From the NCBI GenBank assembly GCA_001972305.1, contig BDDD01000371.1, positions 70,199-134,198 of the forward strand: a stretch of DNA of 64,000 bases, written 5' to 3'. A program made the translations under genes and the position numbers. This stretch comes from Cephalotus follicularis (Eukaryota > Streptophyta > Magnoliopsida > Oxalidales > Cephalotaceae). Under the pieces are notes generated by a model. The model made no database searches and was not told the DNA's origin. It saw nothing but the letters and a program-made list of their open reading frames with translations. Shown here piece by piece: positions 1 through 11,632 of the stretch; positions within the stretch are counted from its first letter, which is position 1; the number at the start of each line of letters is the position of its first letter.

Positions 1-1753
1 TGAACTGATGCATGCACCTATAACATGCATAGATTGAACCTCCTGTAATTGAAAAGAATTGATTGGAAAGCTTGGAAAGTGACTTGGAGAGCTTTCAAGA
101 GAAAGATCATTGCAATTGATCTTGGGATAGCGAATTGAGGTAGGGGTAGTGATATGTATTGGAAGATATGTTCATGCATGTTATGTATGTTGATTTTCTC
201 ATTGCACTGAATTGATTTGAACACTGAAATTGCATTATAAAACTGGTATGCCTACATTCTGGGCAAAACCAGTCGACTGGCATCAATTACAGTCGACTGC
301 TATACCTAACAGCCGGCTGGTTCTTGAGGCAGCCGACTGTTCTGGGCTGTATCTGCATAATGATCAATGAATTGTTACTGTTTGCATTGTTGTTGATTTG
401 TACATGTTACCAACATAATGCACATACTGTATGATGCTAGTTAACATCATTATTACTGAATTGTCACTGATTGAACGAATCATGTGCTATATGCACCAAT
501 TATGGTTATAAACCTCCATTCAAATACAAACTACTATTTGCAAGAACTACTGATTTGATTAAAGCTACTGAATATACTACTGATGTTAGTATATACCTAC
601 AGTATGGGGATATTTAATACCATTGTTACTAATATTTTTATAACCGAGCAAGATATGTGCCATATGCACAAATGATGGTTTTAAACAATACTTTCAATAA
701 AAGTTATTATCTACCAAAGTTACTGTTTTGATATATGCTGTTTATATTAGTATATATCTACTGTTGGTGACATGAACACCACTATTACTGAAATTTCAAA
801 GATTGAAACTGTTTATGGGACTTGATCCCCAAATTGTGATAATTCACTATCATTTTAAAGGAGTACCGAATTATCCACTACTGATTTATCAACTATTGAC
901 TTGTGAAATACTGTTTTCACCTACTGTTTCAGATTCTAATTATTGAATCAACTGTGTGCTACATGCACGATTTATGATATTTACTATCATTTCAAAAGAA
1001 CGTTTATTGCTAAATGAACTACTGTTTTCCTCCACATGAGAGGTACCGACTGTTTTGTTGTACTGATATCGTTTCCTCACATGAGATGCACGATTACTGA
1101 ACTGTTATATGTTTCTAAAGAAAACATTCGATATTGCATATAAATAATATATGAATATCACTACTGATTGTACTGATTGAATTGATTGTCTATGCTACTG
1201 CCGTAGTTCGGTGATGGAGGTTATCACTGACTATGGATGTGATCCTGGGTGCCAGGAGTTGGCCAGAGTATCACCTACTGTCTGCACATTGCAGAATTAC
1301 TGTAAACTACCCGCCAACGCCGGTAGTAACTGATACCTTTTCTATCATTCTCGGAGTGTAGGGCCCCTACTGTTGCAGATTGATGCTGCGTTTTGGATAT
1401 CGCCGGGCATGGCCGTATCGGGCAGTGATGTGACGGAGTTTTATGCTTTAAGTATTTTGTAAAGCAGTGTAGCGAACATGTTGTACTTTGGTTTATGTAC
1501 TAATATTTTGCTATTGTTGTTGTATCAACTTTGGATCATGCTCCGCTTGTGGGCTTTTTAACTATGTTCTACCGTGGATGTTGTAGGAATCATGCGGTAT
1601 GGAACGCGTGGTTCCGTTTGTTTTCAGCTTATATATAAATGCTTCCGCAAGATGATGTCTGTTTAAAAGTTTTAAATTTTATCGTTCTCTGTATAAGCTG
1701 GATATCTGTTAAATTGCCATGTTGTATGTTGTTAATGCAAGCGGGGTGTGACA
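1..1753 (+). mobile_element. LTR of gypsy family S (left copy, enters from left edge)
   Basis: Non-coding LTR sequence ending in GGGGTGTGACA at 1753, the same end as the copies at 8464, 36183 and 44386. Positions ~130-1370 match 6625-7870 with about 1-2% differences by eye. The first ~130 bases match less well, and ~1375-1753 is only distantly like the partner, so the copy is a mosaic. The 5' end lies outside the window; by alignment to full copies about 1 kb is missing. No primer-binding site follows the LTR end: satellite DNA starts at the next base. A short array of GTCGAC-type palindromes is at 270-339. No ORF of interest. Family assignment to Ty3/gypsy rests on LTR length, TG..CA ends and 5-bp TSD of the S2 copy; no coding region of this family is in the window. 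Confidence 0.8.
270..339. promoter_or_regulatory. Four-copy GTCGAC-type palindrome array in LTR S (left copy)
   Basis: Ten-base motifs start at 270 (CAGTCGACTG), 290 (CAGTCGACTG), 310 (CAGCCGGCTG) and 330 (CAGCCGACTG). The spacing is exactly 20 bases each time, two DNA turns. The role is not known; a binding-site array is inferred from palindromy and phasing. Confidence 0.75.
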
Positions 1754-4700
1754 TAAATTTTGAAAATTCATGTTTTCAGTCGTTTCAACGTTTCATCTTG
1801 CAGACAGTACAAAGGAATCGTCGTAAGTTGTTTGCCGCTATTTCGGTGTCAAATTAGCGTTTTGAGATCGTTTAGTGGGTCAATTTATCGTTTTTGTATC
1901 TCTAGGGGCGTAATCGTAAATTTTGAAATATTCTTGTTTTCAGTAGTTTCAACGTTTCTTTTTGTAGACAGTGCAAATGAATCGTCGTAGGTTGTTTGCC
2001 TCGATTTCGGGGTCAAATTCGCGTTCCGACATCGTTTAGTGCGTCAATTTATCGTTTTTATATCTCTAAGGGCGTAATCGTCAATTTTAAAAATTCATGT
2101 TATCAGTCGTTTCAACGTTTCTTTTTGCAGACAGTACAAAGGAATCGTCGTAAGTTTTTTGCCGCTATTTCGGGGTCAAATTAGTGTTCCGAGATCGTTT
2201 AATGCGTCAAATTATAGTTTTTATATCTCTATGGGCGTAATCGTAAATTTTGAAAATTCACGTTTTAAGTCGTGTCAACGTTTCTTTTTGCAGATAGTAC
2301 AAATGAATCGTCGTATGTTGTTTGCCGCTATTTCGGGGTCAAATTAGCGTTCTGAGATCGTTTAGTGCATCGATTTATCGTTTTTATATCTCTAGGGGCG
2401 TAATCGTAAATTTTAAAAATTTAAGTTTTCGGTCGTTTCAACGTTTCTTTTTGCAGACAGTAGAAAGGAATCGTCGTAAGTTGTTTTCCGTGATTTCGGG
2501 GTCAAATTCGCGTTCCGAGATATCTTTAGTGCGTCAATTTATCGTTTTTATATCTTTAGGGGCGTAATCGTAAATATTAAAACTTCATGATTTCAGTTGT
2601 TTCAACGTTTCTTTTTGCAGACAGTACAAATGAATCGTCGTAAGTTGTTTGACGTTATTTCGGGGTCAAATTCGCGTTCTGAGGTCGTTTAGTGGGTCCA
2701 TTTATCGTTTTTATATCTATAGGGGCGTAATCATAAATTTTGAAAATTAATGTTTTAAGTCATTTCAACGTTTCTTTTTGCAGACAGTACGAAGGAATCG
2801 TCGTAAGTTGTTTTTTGTTATATCGGGGTCAAATTAGCGTTTCGAGATCAATTTGTGCGTCAATTTATCTTTTTTACATCTCTATGGGCGTAATCTAAAA
2901 TTTTGAAATTTCACGTTTTCAGTCGTTTCAATGTTTCTTTTTGCAGACAGTACAAAGGAATCGTCGTAAGTTGTTTATCGCTATTTTGGGGTCAAATTCG
3001 AGTTCCGAGATCGTTTAGTGGGTCAATTTATCGTTTTTATATCTTTAGGGGCGTAATCGTAAATTTTAAAAATTCTAGTTTTCACTCGTTTCGACGTTTC
3101 TTTTTGTAGACAGTACAAAGGAATCGTTCTAAATTGTTTGCCGCTATTTTGGGGTCAAATTAGCGTTCAGAGTTCGTTTAGTGCGTCAATTTATCGTTTT
3201 TATATCTCTAGTGCCGTAATCGTAAATTTTAAAAATTCATGTTGTCAGTCGTTTCAACGTTTCTTTTTATAGACAGTACAAAGGAATCGTCGTAAGTTGT
3301 TTGCCATGATTTCGGGGTCAAATTCGCGTTCCGAGATCGTTTAGTGCATCAATTTATCATTTTTATATCTCTAGGGGCGTAACCGTAAATTTTAAAAATT
3401 CATGTTTTCAGTCGTTTCAACGTTTCATTTTACAGACAGCACAAAGGAATCGTCGTAAGTGTTTACCCGATATTTCGAGGTCAAATTAGCATTCCGAAAT
3501 CGTTTAGATTGTTAATTTATCGTTTGTATATCTCTAGGGGCGTAATCGTAAATTTTGAAAATTCAACTTTTCGGACGTTTAAACATGTCTTTTTGCAAAC
3601 AGTACAAAGGAATTGTCATAAGTTGTTTGTCGTTATTTCGGGGTCAAATTAGCGTTCCAAGATCGTTTAGTGTGCCAATTTATCGTTTTTATATCCCTAT
3701 GGGCGTAATCGTAAATTTTGAAAATTCAAGTTTTCAGTCGTTTCAAAGTTTCTTTTTGCAGACAGTACAAAGGAATCGTCGTAAGTTGTTTGCCGCTATT
3801 TCGGGGTCAAATTAGCGTTCCGAGATCGTTTAGTGCGTCAATTTATCGTTTGTATATCTCTAGGGGCGTAATCGTAAATTTTGAAAATTCATATTTTTTG
3901 TCGTTTCAACTTTTCATTTTGAAGATAGTACAAAGGAATCGTCGTAAGTTGTTTTCCGTTATTTCGGGGTTAAATTCGCGTTCCGAGATCGTTTAGTGCG
4001 TCAATTTATCGTTTTTATATCTCTAGGGGCGTAATCGTAAATTTTGAAATTCATGTTTTCAGTCGTTTCAACGTTTCTTTTTGCAGACAGTACAAAGGAA
4101 TCGTCGTATTTGTTTGCCGCTATTTCTGGGTCAAATTAGCGTTCCGAGATCGTTTAGTGCTTCAATTTATCGTTTTTATATCTCTAGGGGCGTAATCGTA
4201 AATTTTGAAAATTTAAGTTTTCGGTCGTTTCAACGTTTCTTTTTGCAGACAGTAGAAAGGAATCGTCGTAAGTTATTTTCCGTGATTTCGGGGTCAAATT
4301 CGCGTTCTGAGATCGTTTAGTGCGTCAATTTATCGTTTTTATATCTCTAGGGGCGTAATCGTAAATATTGAAACTTCATGTTTTCAGTCGTTTCAACGTT
4401 TCTTTTCGCAGACAGTAGAAAGGAATCGTCGTAAGTTATTTTCCGTCATTTCGGGGTCAAATTCGCGTTCCGAGATCGTTTAGTGCGTCAATTTATCGTT
4501 TTTATATCTCTAGGGGCGTAATCGTAAATATTGAAACTTCATGTTTTCAGTCGTTTCAATGTTTCTTTTTGCAGACGGTACAAAGCAATCGTCGAAAGTT
4601 GTTTGCCGCTATTTCGGGGTCAAATTAGCGTTCCGAGATCGTCTAGTGCGTCAATTTATCGTTTTTATATCCAAAGGGTCGTAATCGTAAATTTTGAAAA

Positions 4701-5748
4701 TTCACGTTTTCAGTCGTGTCAACGTTTCTTTTTGCAGACAGTAGAAAGGAATCGTCGTAAGTTATTTGCCGCTATTTCGGGGTCAAATTAGCATTCCGAG
4801 ATCGTTTAGTGCGTCAATTTATCTTTTTTATATCTCTAGGTGCGTAATCATAAATTTTGAAAAGTCACGTTTTCAGTCGTGTCAACGTTTCTTTTTGCAG
4901 ACAGTACAAATGAATCGTCATAAGTTGTTTTCCGTTATTTCGGGGTCAAATTAGCGTTCCGAGATCGTTTAGTGCGTCAATTTATCTTTTTTACATCTCT
5001 ATGGGCGTAATCTTAAATTTTGAAAATTCACGTTTTCAATCGTTTCAACGTTTCTTTTTGCAGAAAGTACAAAGGAATCGTCGTAAGTTGTTTGCCGCTA
5101 TTTTGGGGGCAAATTCAAGTCCTGAGATCGTTTAGTGGGTCAATTTATCGTTTTTATATCTCTAGAGGCGTAATCGTAAATTTTGAAAATTCATGTTTTC
5201 AGTCGTTTCAACGTTTCTTTTTGTAGACATTACTAAGGAATCGTCCTAAGTTGTTTGCCGCTATTTCGGGGTCAATTTAGCGTTCTGAGATTGTTTAGTG
5301 CATCAATTTATCGTTTTTATATCTCTAGGGGTGTAATCGTAAATTTTGAAAATTCATCTTTTCGGTCGTTTCAACGTTTCTTTTTGTAGACAGTACAAAG
5401 GAATCGTCGTATGTTGTTTGCCGTGATTTCGGGGTCAAATTCGAGTTCCAAGATCGTTTAGTGGGTTAATTTATCGTGATTATATCTCTAGGGGCGTAAT
5501 CCTAAATTTTCAAAATTCATGTTTTCAGTCGTTTCAACGTTTCTTTTTGCAGACAATACAAAGGAATCGTCGTAAGTGTTTTGCTGATATTTTGAGGTCA
5601 AATTAGCGTTCCGAGATCGTTTAGATTGTCAATTTATCGTTTGTATATCTCTAGGGGCGTAATCGTAAATTTTGAAAATTCATCTTTTCGGTCGTTTCAA
5701 CGTTTCTTTTTTGCATACAGTACAAAGGAATCGTCGTAAGTTGTTTGC
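1754..5748. repeat. Tandem satellite, ~163 bp monomer, ~24.5 copies, 13-mer higher-order repeat
   Basis: The landmark GGCGTAATCG recurs at 1907, 2071, 2234, 2397, 2561, 2724 and 2887, i.e. every 163-164 bases, and continues to the end. Each monomer carries TATCTCTAGGGGCGTAATCG, a T-rich stretch ending in GCAGACAGTACAAAGGAATC, and a CGGGGTCAAATT block. Rare variants recur exactly 2117 bases apart (13 monomers): TCATAAATTT at 2731 and 4848, TCTATGGGCG at 2881 and 4998, CGTTTAGATT at 3501 and 5618. This is higher-order organisation. The monomer is near nucleosome length, as is common for centromeric satellites; a centromeric role is inference. Many 60-90 codon ORFs occur with the same peptide in successive frames because 163 is not a multiple of three; they are not genes. 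Confidence 0.95.
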
Positions 5749-8464
5749 AGACAGAACATGTGTCTGTGCAGGTGTCACACTTAGCTTGGCGTGGCATGCA
5801 TGGGGGCTACGTGTCCTAAGCTGCCATGACATGAAATGAGACGCCTTGCATGCCCTTGCATGTGCTCTGCAAAGGCAGACCTGCACCTGCAACATTGAAA
5901 GGAGAAATTAGCAGGAGACAACATGCATGTGAGGGAAGAAAGGAAAGAGAGAAATGTTGAGCAAATGATTCTCTGGAAATCCGTGGCTTATATCAACTGA
6001 TGAGTGTTGTGAAGTAGTGTTGAAACACTGAAATTGAAGAGAATTGTTGCTGGATTGTTGAAGGATTGCTTGGAGAACTTGCCTTGGATGCATATTGAGA
6101 ATTGAAGCTCAAAGAAGGAAAAGGGGAACTTTGATCATTCCTGGTAAGTTCCAATCATAATCTCTGTTGTGTGATTATGGTAATTAGAATGTTATAATCC
6201 TATGTTAACAAGGATAGGTTAACAAATTCTAGAATTTAAATGGAATTGAAATGGGAGGTAACATTTGGTTCAAGTGAATGATGTTAATCTCTAAGTTGAT
6301 TGAAGTTATTGTTAAGTATAATAACTACTGATTTCCTTATGGATTAAACCTGCACATCTACTGTCCAATAAGAGGATGAATTGATATAATTAGACACATG
6401 CATAAGAAATGGTAAATGGGAGAAGGAACAAGCTTAATGACTAGTGACTTGAAATACTATGATTTAATGGATAAACGTTACTGAATCTACTGAGTACTGA
6501 TGCATGCACCTATAACATGCATAGATTGAACCCTGAGATTAAAGGATTGATTGTGAAAGCTTGGAAAAGTGACTTGGAAGCTTTAAAGAGAGAGATCATT
6601 CAATTGATCTTGGGATAGCATATTGAGGTAGGGGTAGTGATATGTATTGGAAGATATGTTCATGCATGTTATGTATGTTGATTTTCTCATTGTACTGAAT
6701 TGATTTGAACACTGAAATTGCATTATAAAACTGGTCTGAATACATTCTGGGCAAAACCAGTCGACTGGCATCAATTACAATCGACTTCTATACCCAACAG
6801 CCGGCTGGTTCTTGAGGCAGCCGACTGTTCTGGGCTGTATCTGCATAATGATCAATGAATTGTTACTGTTTGCATTGTTGTTGATTTGTACATGTTACCA
6901 ACATAATGCACATAATGTATGATGCTAGTTAACATCATTATTACTGAATTGTCACTGATTGAACGAATCATGTGCTATATGCACCAATTATGGTTTTAAA
7001 CCTCCGTTCAAATACAAACTACTATTTGCAAGAACTACTGATTTGATTAAAGCTACTGAATATACTACTGATGTTAGTATATACCTACTGTATGGGGATA
7101 TTTAATACCATTGTTACTAATATTTTTATAACCGAGCAAGATATGTGCCATATGCACAAATGATGGTTTTAAACAGTACTTTCAATAAAAGTTATTATCT
7201 ACCAAAGTTACTGTTTTGATATATGCTGTTTATATTAGTATATATCTACTGTTGGTGACATGAACACCACTATTACTGAAATTTCAAAGATTGAAACTGT
7301 TTATGGGACTTGATCCCCAAATTGTGATAATTCAATATCATTTTAAAGGAGTACCGAATTATCCACTACTGATTTATCAACTATTGACTTGTGAAATACT
7401 GGTTTCACCTACTGTTTCAGATTCTAATTATTGAATCAACTGTGTGCTACATGCACGATTTATGATATTTACTATCATTTCAAAAGAACGTTTATTACTA
7501 AATGAACTACTGTTTTCCTCCACATGAGAGGTACCGACTGTTTTGTTTCCAAATTGGGAACCACTGTACTGATATCGTTTCCTCACATGAGATGCACGAT
7601 TACTGAACTGTTATATGTTTCTAAAGAAAACATTCGATATTGCATATAAATAATATATGAATATCACTACTGATTGTACTGATTGAATTGATTGTCTATG
7701 CTGCTGCCGTAGTTCGGTGATGGAGGTTATCACTGACTATGGATGTGATCCTGAGTGCCAGGAGTTGGCCAGAGTATCACCTACTGTCTGCACATTGCAG
7801 AATTACTGTTAAACTACCCGCCAACGCCGGTAGTAACTGATACCTTTTCTATCATTCTCGGAGTGTAGGGTGATAGTTAGGTGGTGCACAGTTGGGGGCT
7901 AGGAGTTAGCGACATGTGACACCCAAACCACTGAACGACTGAATTGATTGTACCCTTGTGCGGTATCTTTGCATATGTACTGTTTATGGCCAATTGGCAT
8001 GATTGCTTATATATTGGCATACTGAAATGATATTTTGATATAAATTGTCAAACATACTGCATTAATATATTATTATGCATACACTATCTTCCTGCTTAGC
8101 CAAGTGAGGACAACGGCTAACCCCTACCATTACAGATTGAGCAAGGACATTTGGAGCTTGCTGACGAAGCTTCTGAAAGCTTCTGTTTATCGTTTAAGGT
8201 TGTTGTTTTACTGTTGTCAAGTACTGTAATGAACGAACGAATCATACTCCGTTTTATGAGGTTCCTTATTTGTTAAGGATATTTATGACTGTAACCGCAC
8301 GTAGTATGGGATGCGTGCGAAGACTTGTAATTTTATACATTCTGGCTTATTGACTATTTTCCGCATACTGTTTTATACTGTTAAATGAAATGCTGGAATG
8401 TATGTTAATACTGATATCACCATATATGCTGGTCATTGATGGATTGTAATAACGGGGTGTGACA
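5749..8464 (+). mobile_element. LTR of gypsy family S (right copy)
   Basis: LTR ending GGGGTGTGACA at 8464. It matches the left copy (1-1370) very closely and solo LTR S1 (33468-36183) more distantly. Compared with S1 its start lies inside the LTR: about 280 bases of 5' end are replaced by satellite. The junction is in TTTGCAGACAG (5744-5754), a string resembling the GCAGACAG of the satellite monomer. The 3' end abuts a G3-family LTR at 8465, so this copy sits in an older gypsy LTR. Palindromes at 6758, 6778, 6798 and 6818. No coding sequence. Confidence 0.85.
6758..6827. promoter_or_regulatory. Four-copy GTCGAC-type palindrome array in LTR S (right copy)
   Basis: Motifs at 6758 (CAGTCGACTG), 6778 (CAATCGACTT), 6798 (CAGCCGGCTG), 6818 (CAGCCGACTG), spaced exactly 20 bases as in the left copy. 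Confidence 0.75.
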
Positions 8465-8791
8465 GAAGAAATTTTGAGATTTATAGGAAGTCGCAAAAGA
8501 AGTTTTGGAAAGGAAATTATAATATTTTATATAAACTGCTTTCGATGTAATAATTGAATATTTTTCGCTGTGGAATGTATCTTGATGATGTTGACTATGA
8601 TCGTTATGGTTTATGAGAGTATGACATTTTAAAGATTAGTATTGCAAATTATATATGAGATTATGAGATATTGGATAAATATTAGAAATTAGTAAGATTG
8701 TTAAAGGATTAAAGGCTTCACCCCCACGTAATGCATCGATTCCTCGTAGTTCGCTTTGAGCATAAAGTGAACTCGGATTTGGAGCGTTACA
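8465..8791 (+). mobile_element. 3' part of a G3-family gypsy LTR
   Basis: Matches the last ~330 bases of the G3 LTRs (27155-27483 and 44450-44806), including CGCTGTGGAATGTATCTTGA, the GGCTTCACCCCCACGTAA block and a GCGTTACA end at 8791. The LTR S copy to its left lies inside it; its 5' part is not visible in the window. Confidence 0.8.
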
Positions 8792-8985
8792 ACCTTGACG
8801 GGGGCCAAAACGCCATATGTATTCTAGTCAAGTTTTACCTACCATCAAACATACAATGAATCAACGAATGTGAATCTTGACTGGGGCCAAAACATTCACA
8901 TCCATAATTCATCTGCATGTACAATCTCATGTTCAATTTTATATAGATGTTCCCAGAAAAGGTAAGCCTTGACGGGGGCCAAAAC
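8792..8985 (-). repeat. Three spaced copies of GTTTTGGCCCCCGTCAAGG
   Basis: On the plus strand CCTTGACGGGGGCCAAAAC occurs at 8793-8811, a one-or-two-base variant at 8875-8893, and again at 8967-8985, spaced 82 and 92 bases. The bases between differ, so it is not a plain tandem duplication. Function unknown. Confidence 0.7.
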
Positions 8986-9726
8986 ACTCATAATTTCCAA
9001 GAGCATCTATATCAGTTGTAATGGCAGAAGGCAACGACCGAACACTATCTTGTGTCCGTTTCGCTTTAACTTGATATCATGGTATAATGAGGAATAATTA
9101 TATAACTCTTATTATTATTAGCCATCCCGTTATTAATCAAATTACAGGTAGCTAGCATATTATGGAGAGGCCGTTGCAACCTCTAAAGCAAAAATTTAGA
9201 CATGCATCGCATACATATTATAAACTAATGGCAGGTTATGGGCTTTACTACTGCAACTTGCTTGACTCTCAAATAAGCTGATGTTCTCATTCCTAGGTAT
9301 GTTATTACAATCATATATTAACTCACATACATGCATGGGTCTTGCAATATTCTTCGTTCTTATCAAACTTGCTTCCGCTGCGACACTCTCTCTTCAATTG
9401 CATAAATCAACTATAAACTACAGAAACCTTGAATTTAATCAAGGGGAGTTACAAGGAGGTGAAGAAGAATTATATATTCATATCAAGAGAGAAAAGGGAG
9501 ACATGCAAGTCTCAAAAAATTATTACAACCCGAAAATGATGAATATAAAACATACATTCAACAATTGAATTAAATAAGACAAATTAGGTCAAGTCCATAA
9601 CCTAGCCATCATGCAAAAATTATAATTGAATCTCATTGAATTTCTTGATAATCTTGATAGATTTGTTTCTATAGATAATTAATTGGGTGATTATGAAAAA
9701 CTCTTTTTCAAAATTTTAGTGAAACA

Positions 9727-9950
9727 GTCAACGCTTATGTCAAGAGCGTCGATGGTTTTGTGTTAAGCGTTGACGCTTTGCGCAACGTATCTGCGCTTTA
9801 GTCTAGAGACTTATTTTGAGCCTTAAGCGTCAACAGTTTTCTCAAAATTGTCGACGGTTTAATATAAACCGTCAGCGCTTGATGCTCGACAGCGCTTTGT
9901 ATCGTCAGCGGTATGGTCTAACTGTCGACGGTTTGCTCGAAACCGTCGAT
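9727..9950. promoter_or_regulatory. GTCGAC-core palindrome array in copia leader
   Basis: Core hexamers GTCGAC or one-to-two-base variants start at about 9727, 9748, 9769, 9801, 9829, 9850, 9871, 9904, 9924 and 9945. Most steps are 20-21 bases, others 28-33. Best copies are CTGTCGACGG at 9922 and TTGTCGACGG near 9848. The flanks here are mostly CC..GG or GC..GC, unlike the CA..TG flanks of the Tekay-like LTRs. Same core and spacing in a non-gypsy element is the unusual point. Confidence 0.7.
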
Positions 9951-10070
9951 GGTCTCGCAGCTGCAAAAAATCCTGAATCGCATCGCATTCTTCCGTCTCA
10001 CGGAATTAACCCAACAAATTCAAGCATATCATCAACAACATGATTCGAACTGTATATATGCATCAAATAA

Positions 10071-10082
10071 GCTCTGATACCA
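10071..10082 (-). other. Primer-binding site of copia element C0
   Basis: Minus strand reads TGGTATCAGAGC, complementary to the 3' end of plant initiator methionine tRNA, three bases after the LTR end (..CCAACA). This is the standard copia arrangement and fixes both orientation and the LTR end at 10086. Confidence 0.9.
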
Positions 10083-10085
10083 ATT

Positions 10086-10544
10086 TGTTGGAACCTTATG
10101 GCGATCAAACAATGAAAATATCTAGATGCAAACAACCCTAATATATATATTGTGTTATCATCTCATGATTATCAAGTCATATGATTTATTTGCAGGATCT
10201 TTTGAGCATACATATACAGTTAGATATACAGATATCAATAAGGAGGAGCGGGCAGAATTACTCACATGATTGGAGCGGCTCCGTCCTTCTTCCTTTGCGT
10301 CTTCTTGCTTCTAAAAGCAGAGGTTCCTTTGTTTCTTTGAAATGGTTCTAGGCTCGAAGAATAGAAGACCTCCAAGGTATCCACACCAAGCTTCAATTTC
10401 CAACACCCGGCTTCTCAAACCATCAACTCTTGATTGTGTTCTTGAGAGAGAAGTGAGAAGACGCCAAAACAACACAAAAATGTCTACTTTATGGGAGGGA
10501 CGTGTGTTCTATATAAATTTCCTGCTAGACAATCATATTAGAAC
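10086..10544 (-). mobile_element. Copia C0 LTR, 3' part (R/U5 side), split by G1
   Basis: On the minus strand this runs to ..GGTTCCAACA and is followed by the primer-binding site. A TATA-like TTTATATAG is at about 10512-10520 (minus). The LTR continues at 48768 on the other side of G1: the five bases agaac (10540-10544) are repeated at 48768-48772. No gene; the plus-strand ORF at 10342-10587 crosses the G1 boundary and is incidental. Confidence 0.75.
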
Positions 10545-11632
10545 TATAATACCTCGTATGTCCGTGTGTAAATATTCGGGCTTTTAATCTGTTTGTTTAG
10601 TGGTCTACCTGTTTTATTTTGGTTTTGTGATTTGGGTTGACTGATACCAGCCTTGGCCAATTGGGTATCTGTTAGTATGTGTATATGACTAAGTAAAATT
10701 TATTTTATTATATTTTAACTTATTATAAATCATTTTTTATCATAAAATTGTTTTATTTAAAACTAAATCTTTTAATTTAAATCTTTCTCTCCCCCATATC
10801 TCTCCCTATCCCGTATATCTCTCTTCCTTCCTCTCTATCTCACCCGATTCTCTCCCTCTTTCCCTCTAACTTCCCTAAATATCTTCCTCTTTTCCTTATC
10901 CCTCCCAAATTTGTCTCCCCCTTTCTGTTTAAGTAAAATGTTAGCCACATCATCATGCCATCTCTTCCTCTCTCGCCTGGTTATAGCCGATTCTGCAAGT
11001 TTGGGAAATTCTTGTGTTCTTCCAGCAGTCTCATCTTTTCAATTAGATTTGTTCTCTAATGGTTAGACTTATGGATTGTTTTGCTTTGATATGCATAACA
11101 TTGGTAGACTATTCAGTCCTTGTGTTTTCCTTCTCTTTTTTTCCTGTTGAACAACCGTTGTAAGCCTTGGAAATCTTTGTGTTCCTTCTACGATTTTTGT
11201 ATCGCCATTACAAGTTTGTTTTCTTGTTTTGTTGTGATGGTTTGTCCTGTTTTGTTATGAATCCAATTGTACGTTTATACAGGCTGTTAGAATTTCATTT
11301 TTGATTCTGCCACTCTATGCTCTGTTATTGTTTCTGAGTCTGTTAGCAAGTCTTTAGGCGCCTTATATAGGTTGCTTGCTGGTTTTGATAACTGGTAGTT
11401 GGTATTTTGACAGTAAACTGGTTATATATGTGTGTATGCAATGGATTAGAATTCACCCGTCTTTAAGTATAGCCACTGTTTGTAGATCTCTCTTATTTCC
11501 AGTGTTCTTTTACTGTTTTAATACCATATATGGTCTTAGTTAAATGGTTGTTGCCTTCTGATAATGTGATATCCAGATTTTGGCAGAAAAATTGCATAGG
11601 ACTGTTAGATATTTGTGTTCTGTTGTCCAGAA

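Larger units (their letters stand above)
8792..10070 (-). mobile_element. Non-coding internal region of copia element C0 (leader side)
   Basis: Lies directly downstream, on the minus strand, of a copia primer-binding site and LTR (10071-10544). No gag or pol similarity is visible, so it is either a non-autonomous element or a long leader. It holds a three-copy motif (8792-8985) and a GTCGAC palindrome array (9727-9950). A 95-codon plus-strand ORF (9281-9568) with a hydrophobic stretch has no recognisable relative and lies antisense to the element; I do not call it a gene. Some of the left part could instead be host DNA. Confidence 0.45.

Noticed and set aside
1639-5226. Many 60-92 codon ORFs with near-identical peptides
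   Set aside because: They are translations of the 163-bp satellite, appearing in successive frames because the unit is not a multiple of three.
9281-9568. 95-codon ORF with a hydrophobic N-terminal stretch
   Set aside because: No recognisable domain, antisense to the copia leader, AT-rich, no supporting context.
10071-10082. TGGTATCAGAGC-type strings as tRNA gene fragments
   Set aside because: They are primer-binding sites placed a few bases from LTR ends; no tRNA body is present.
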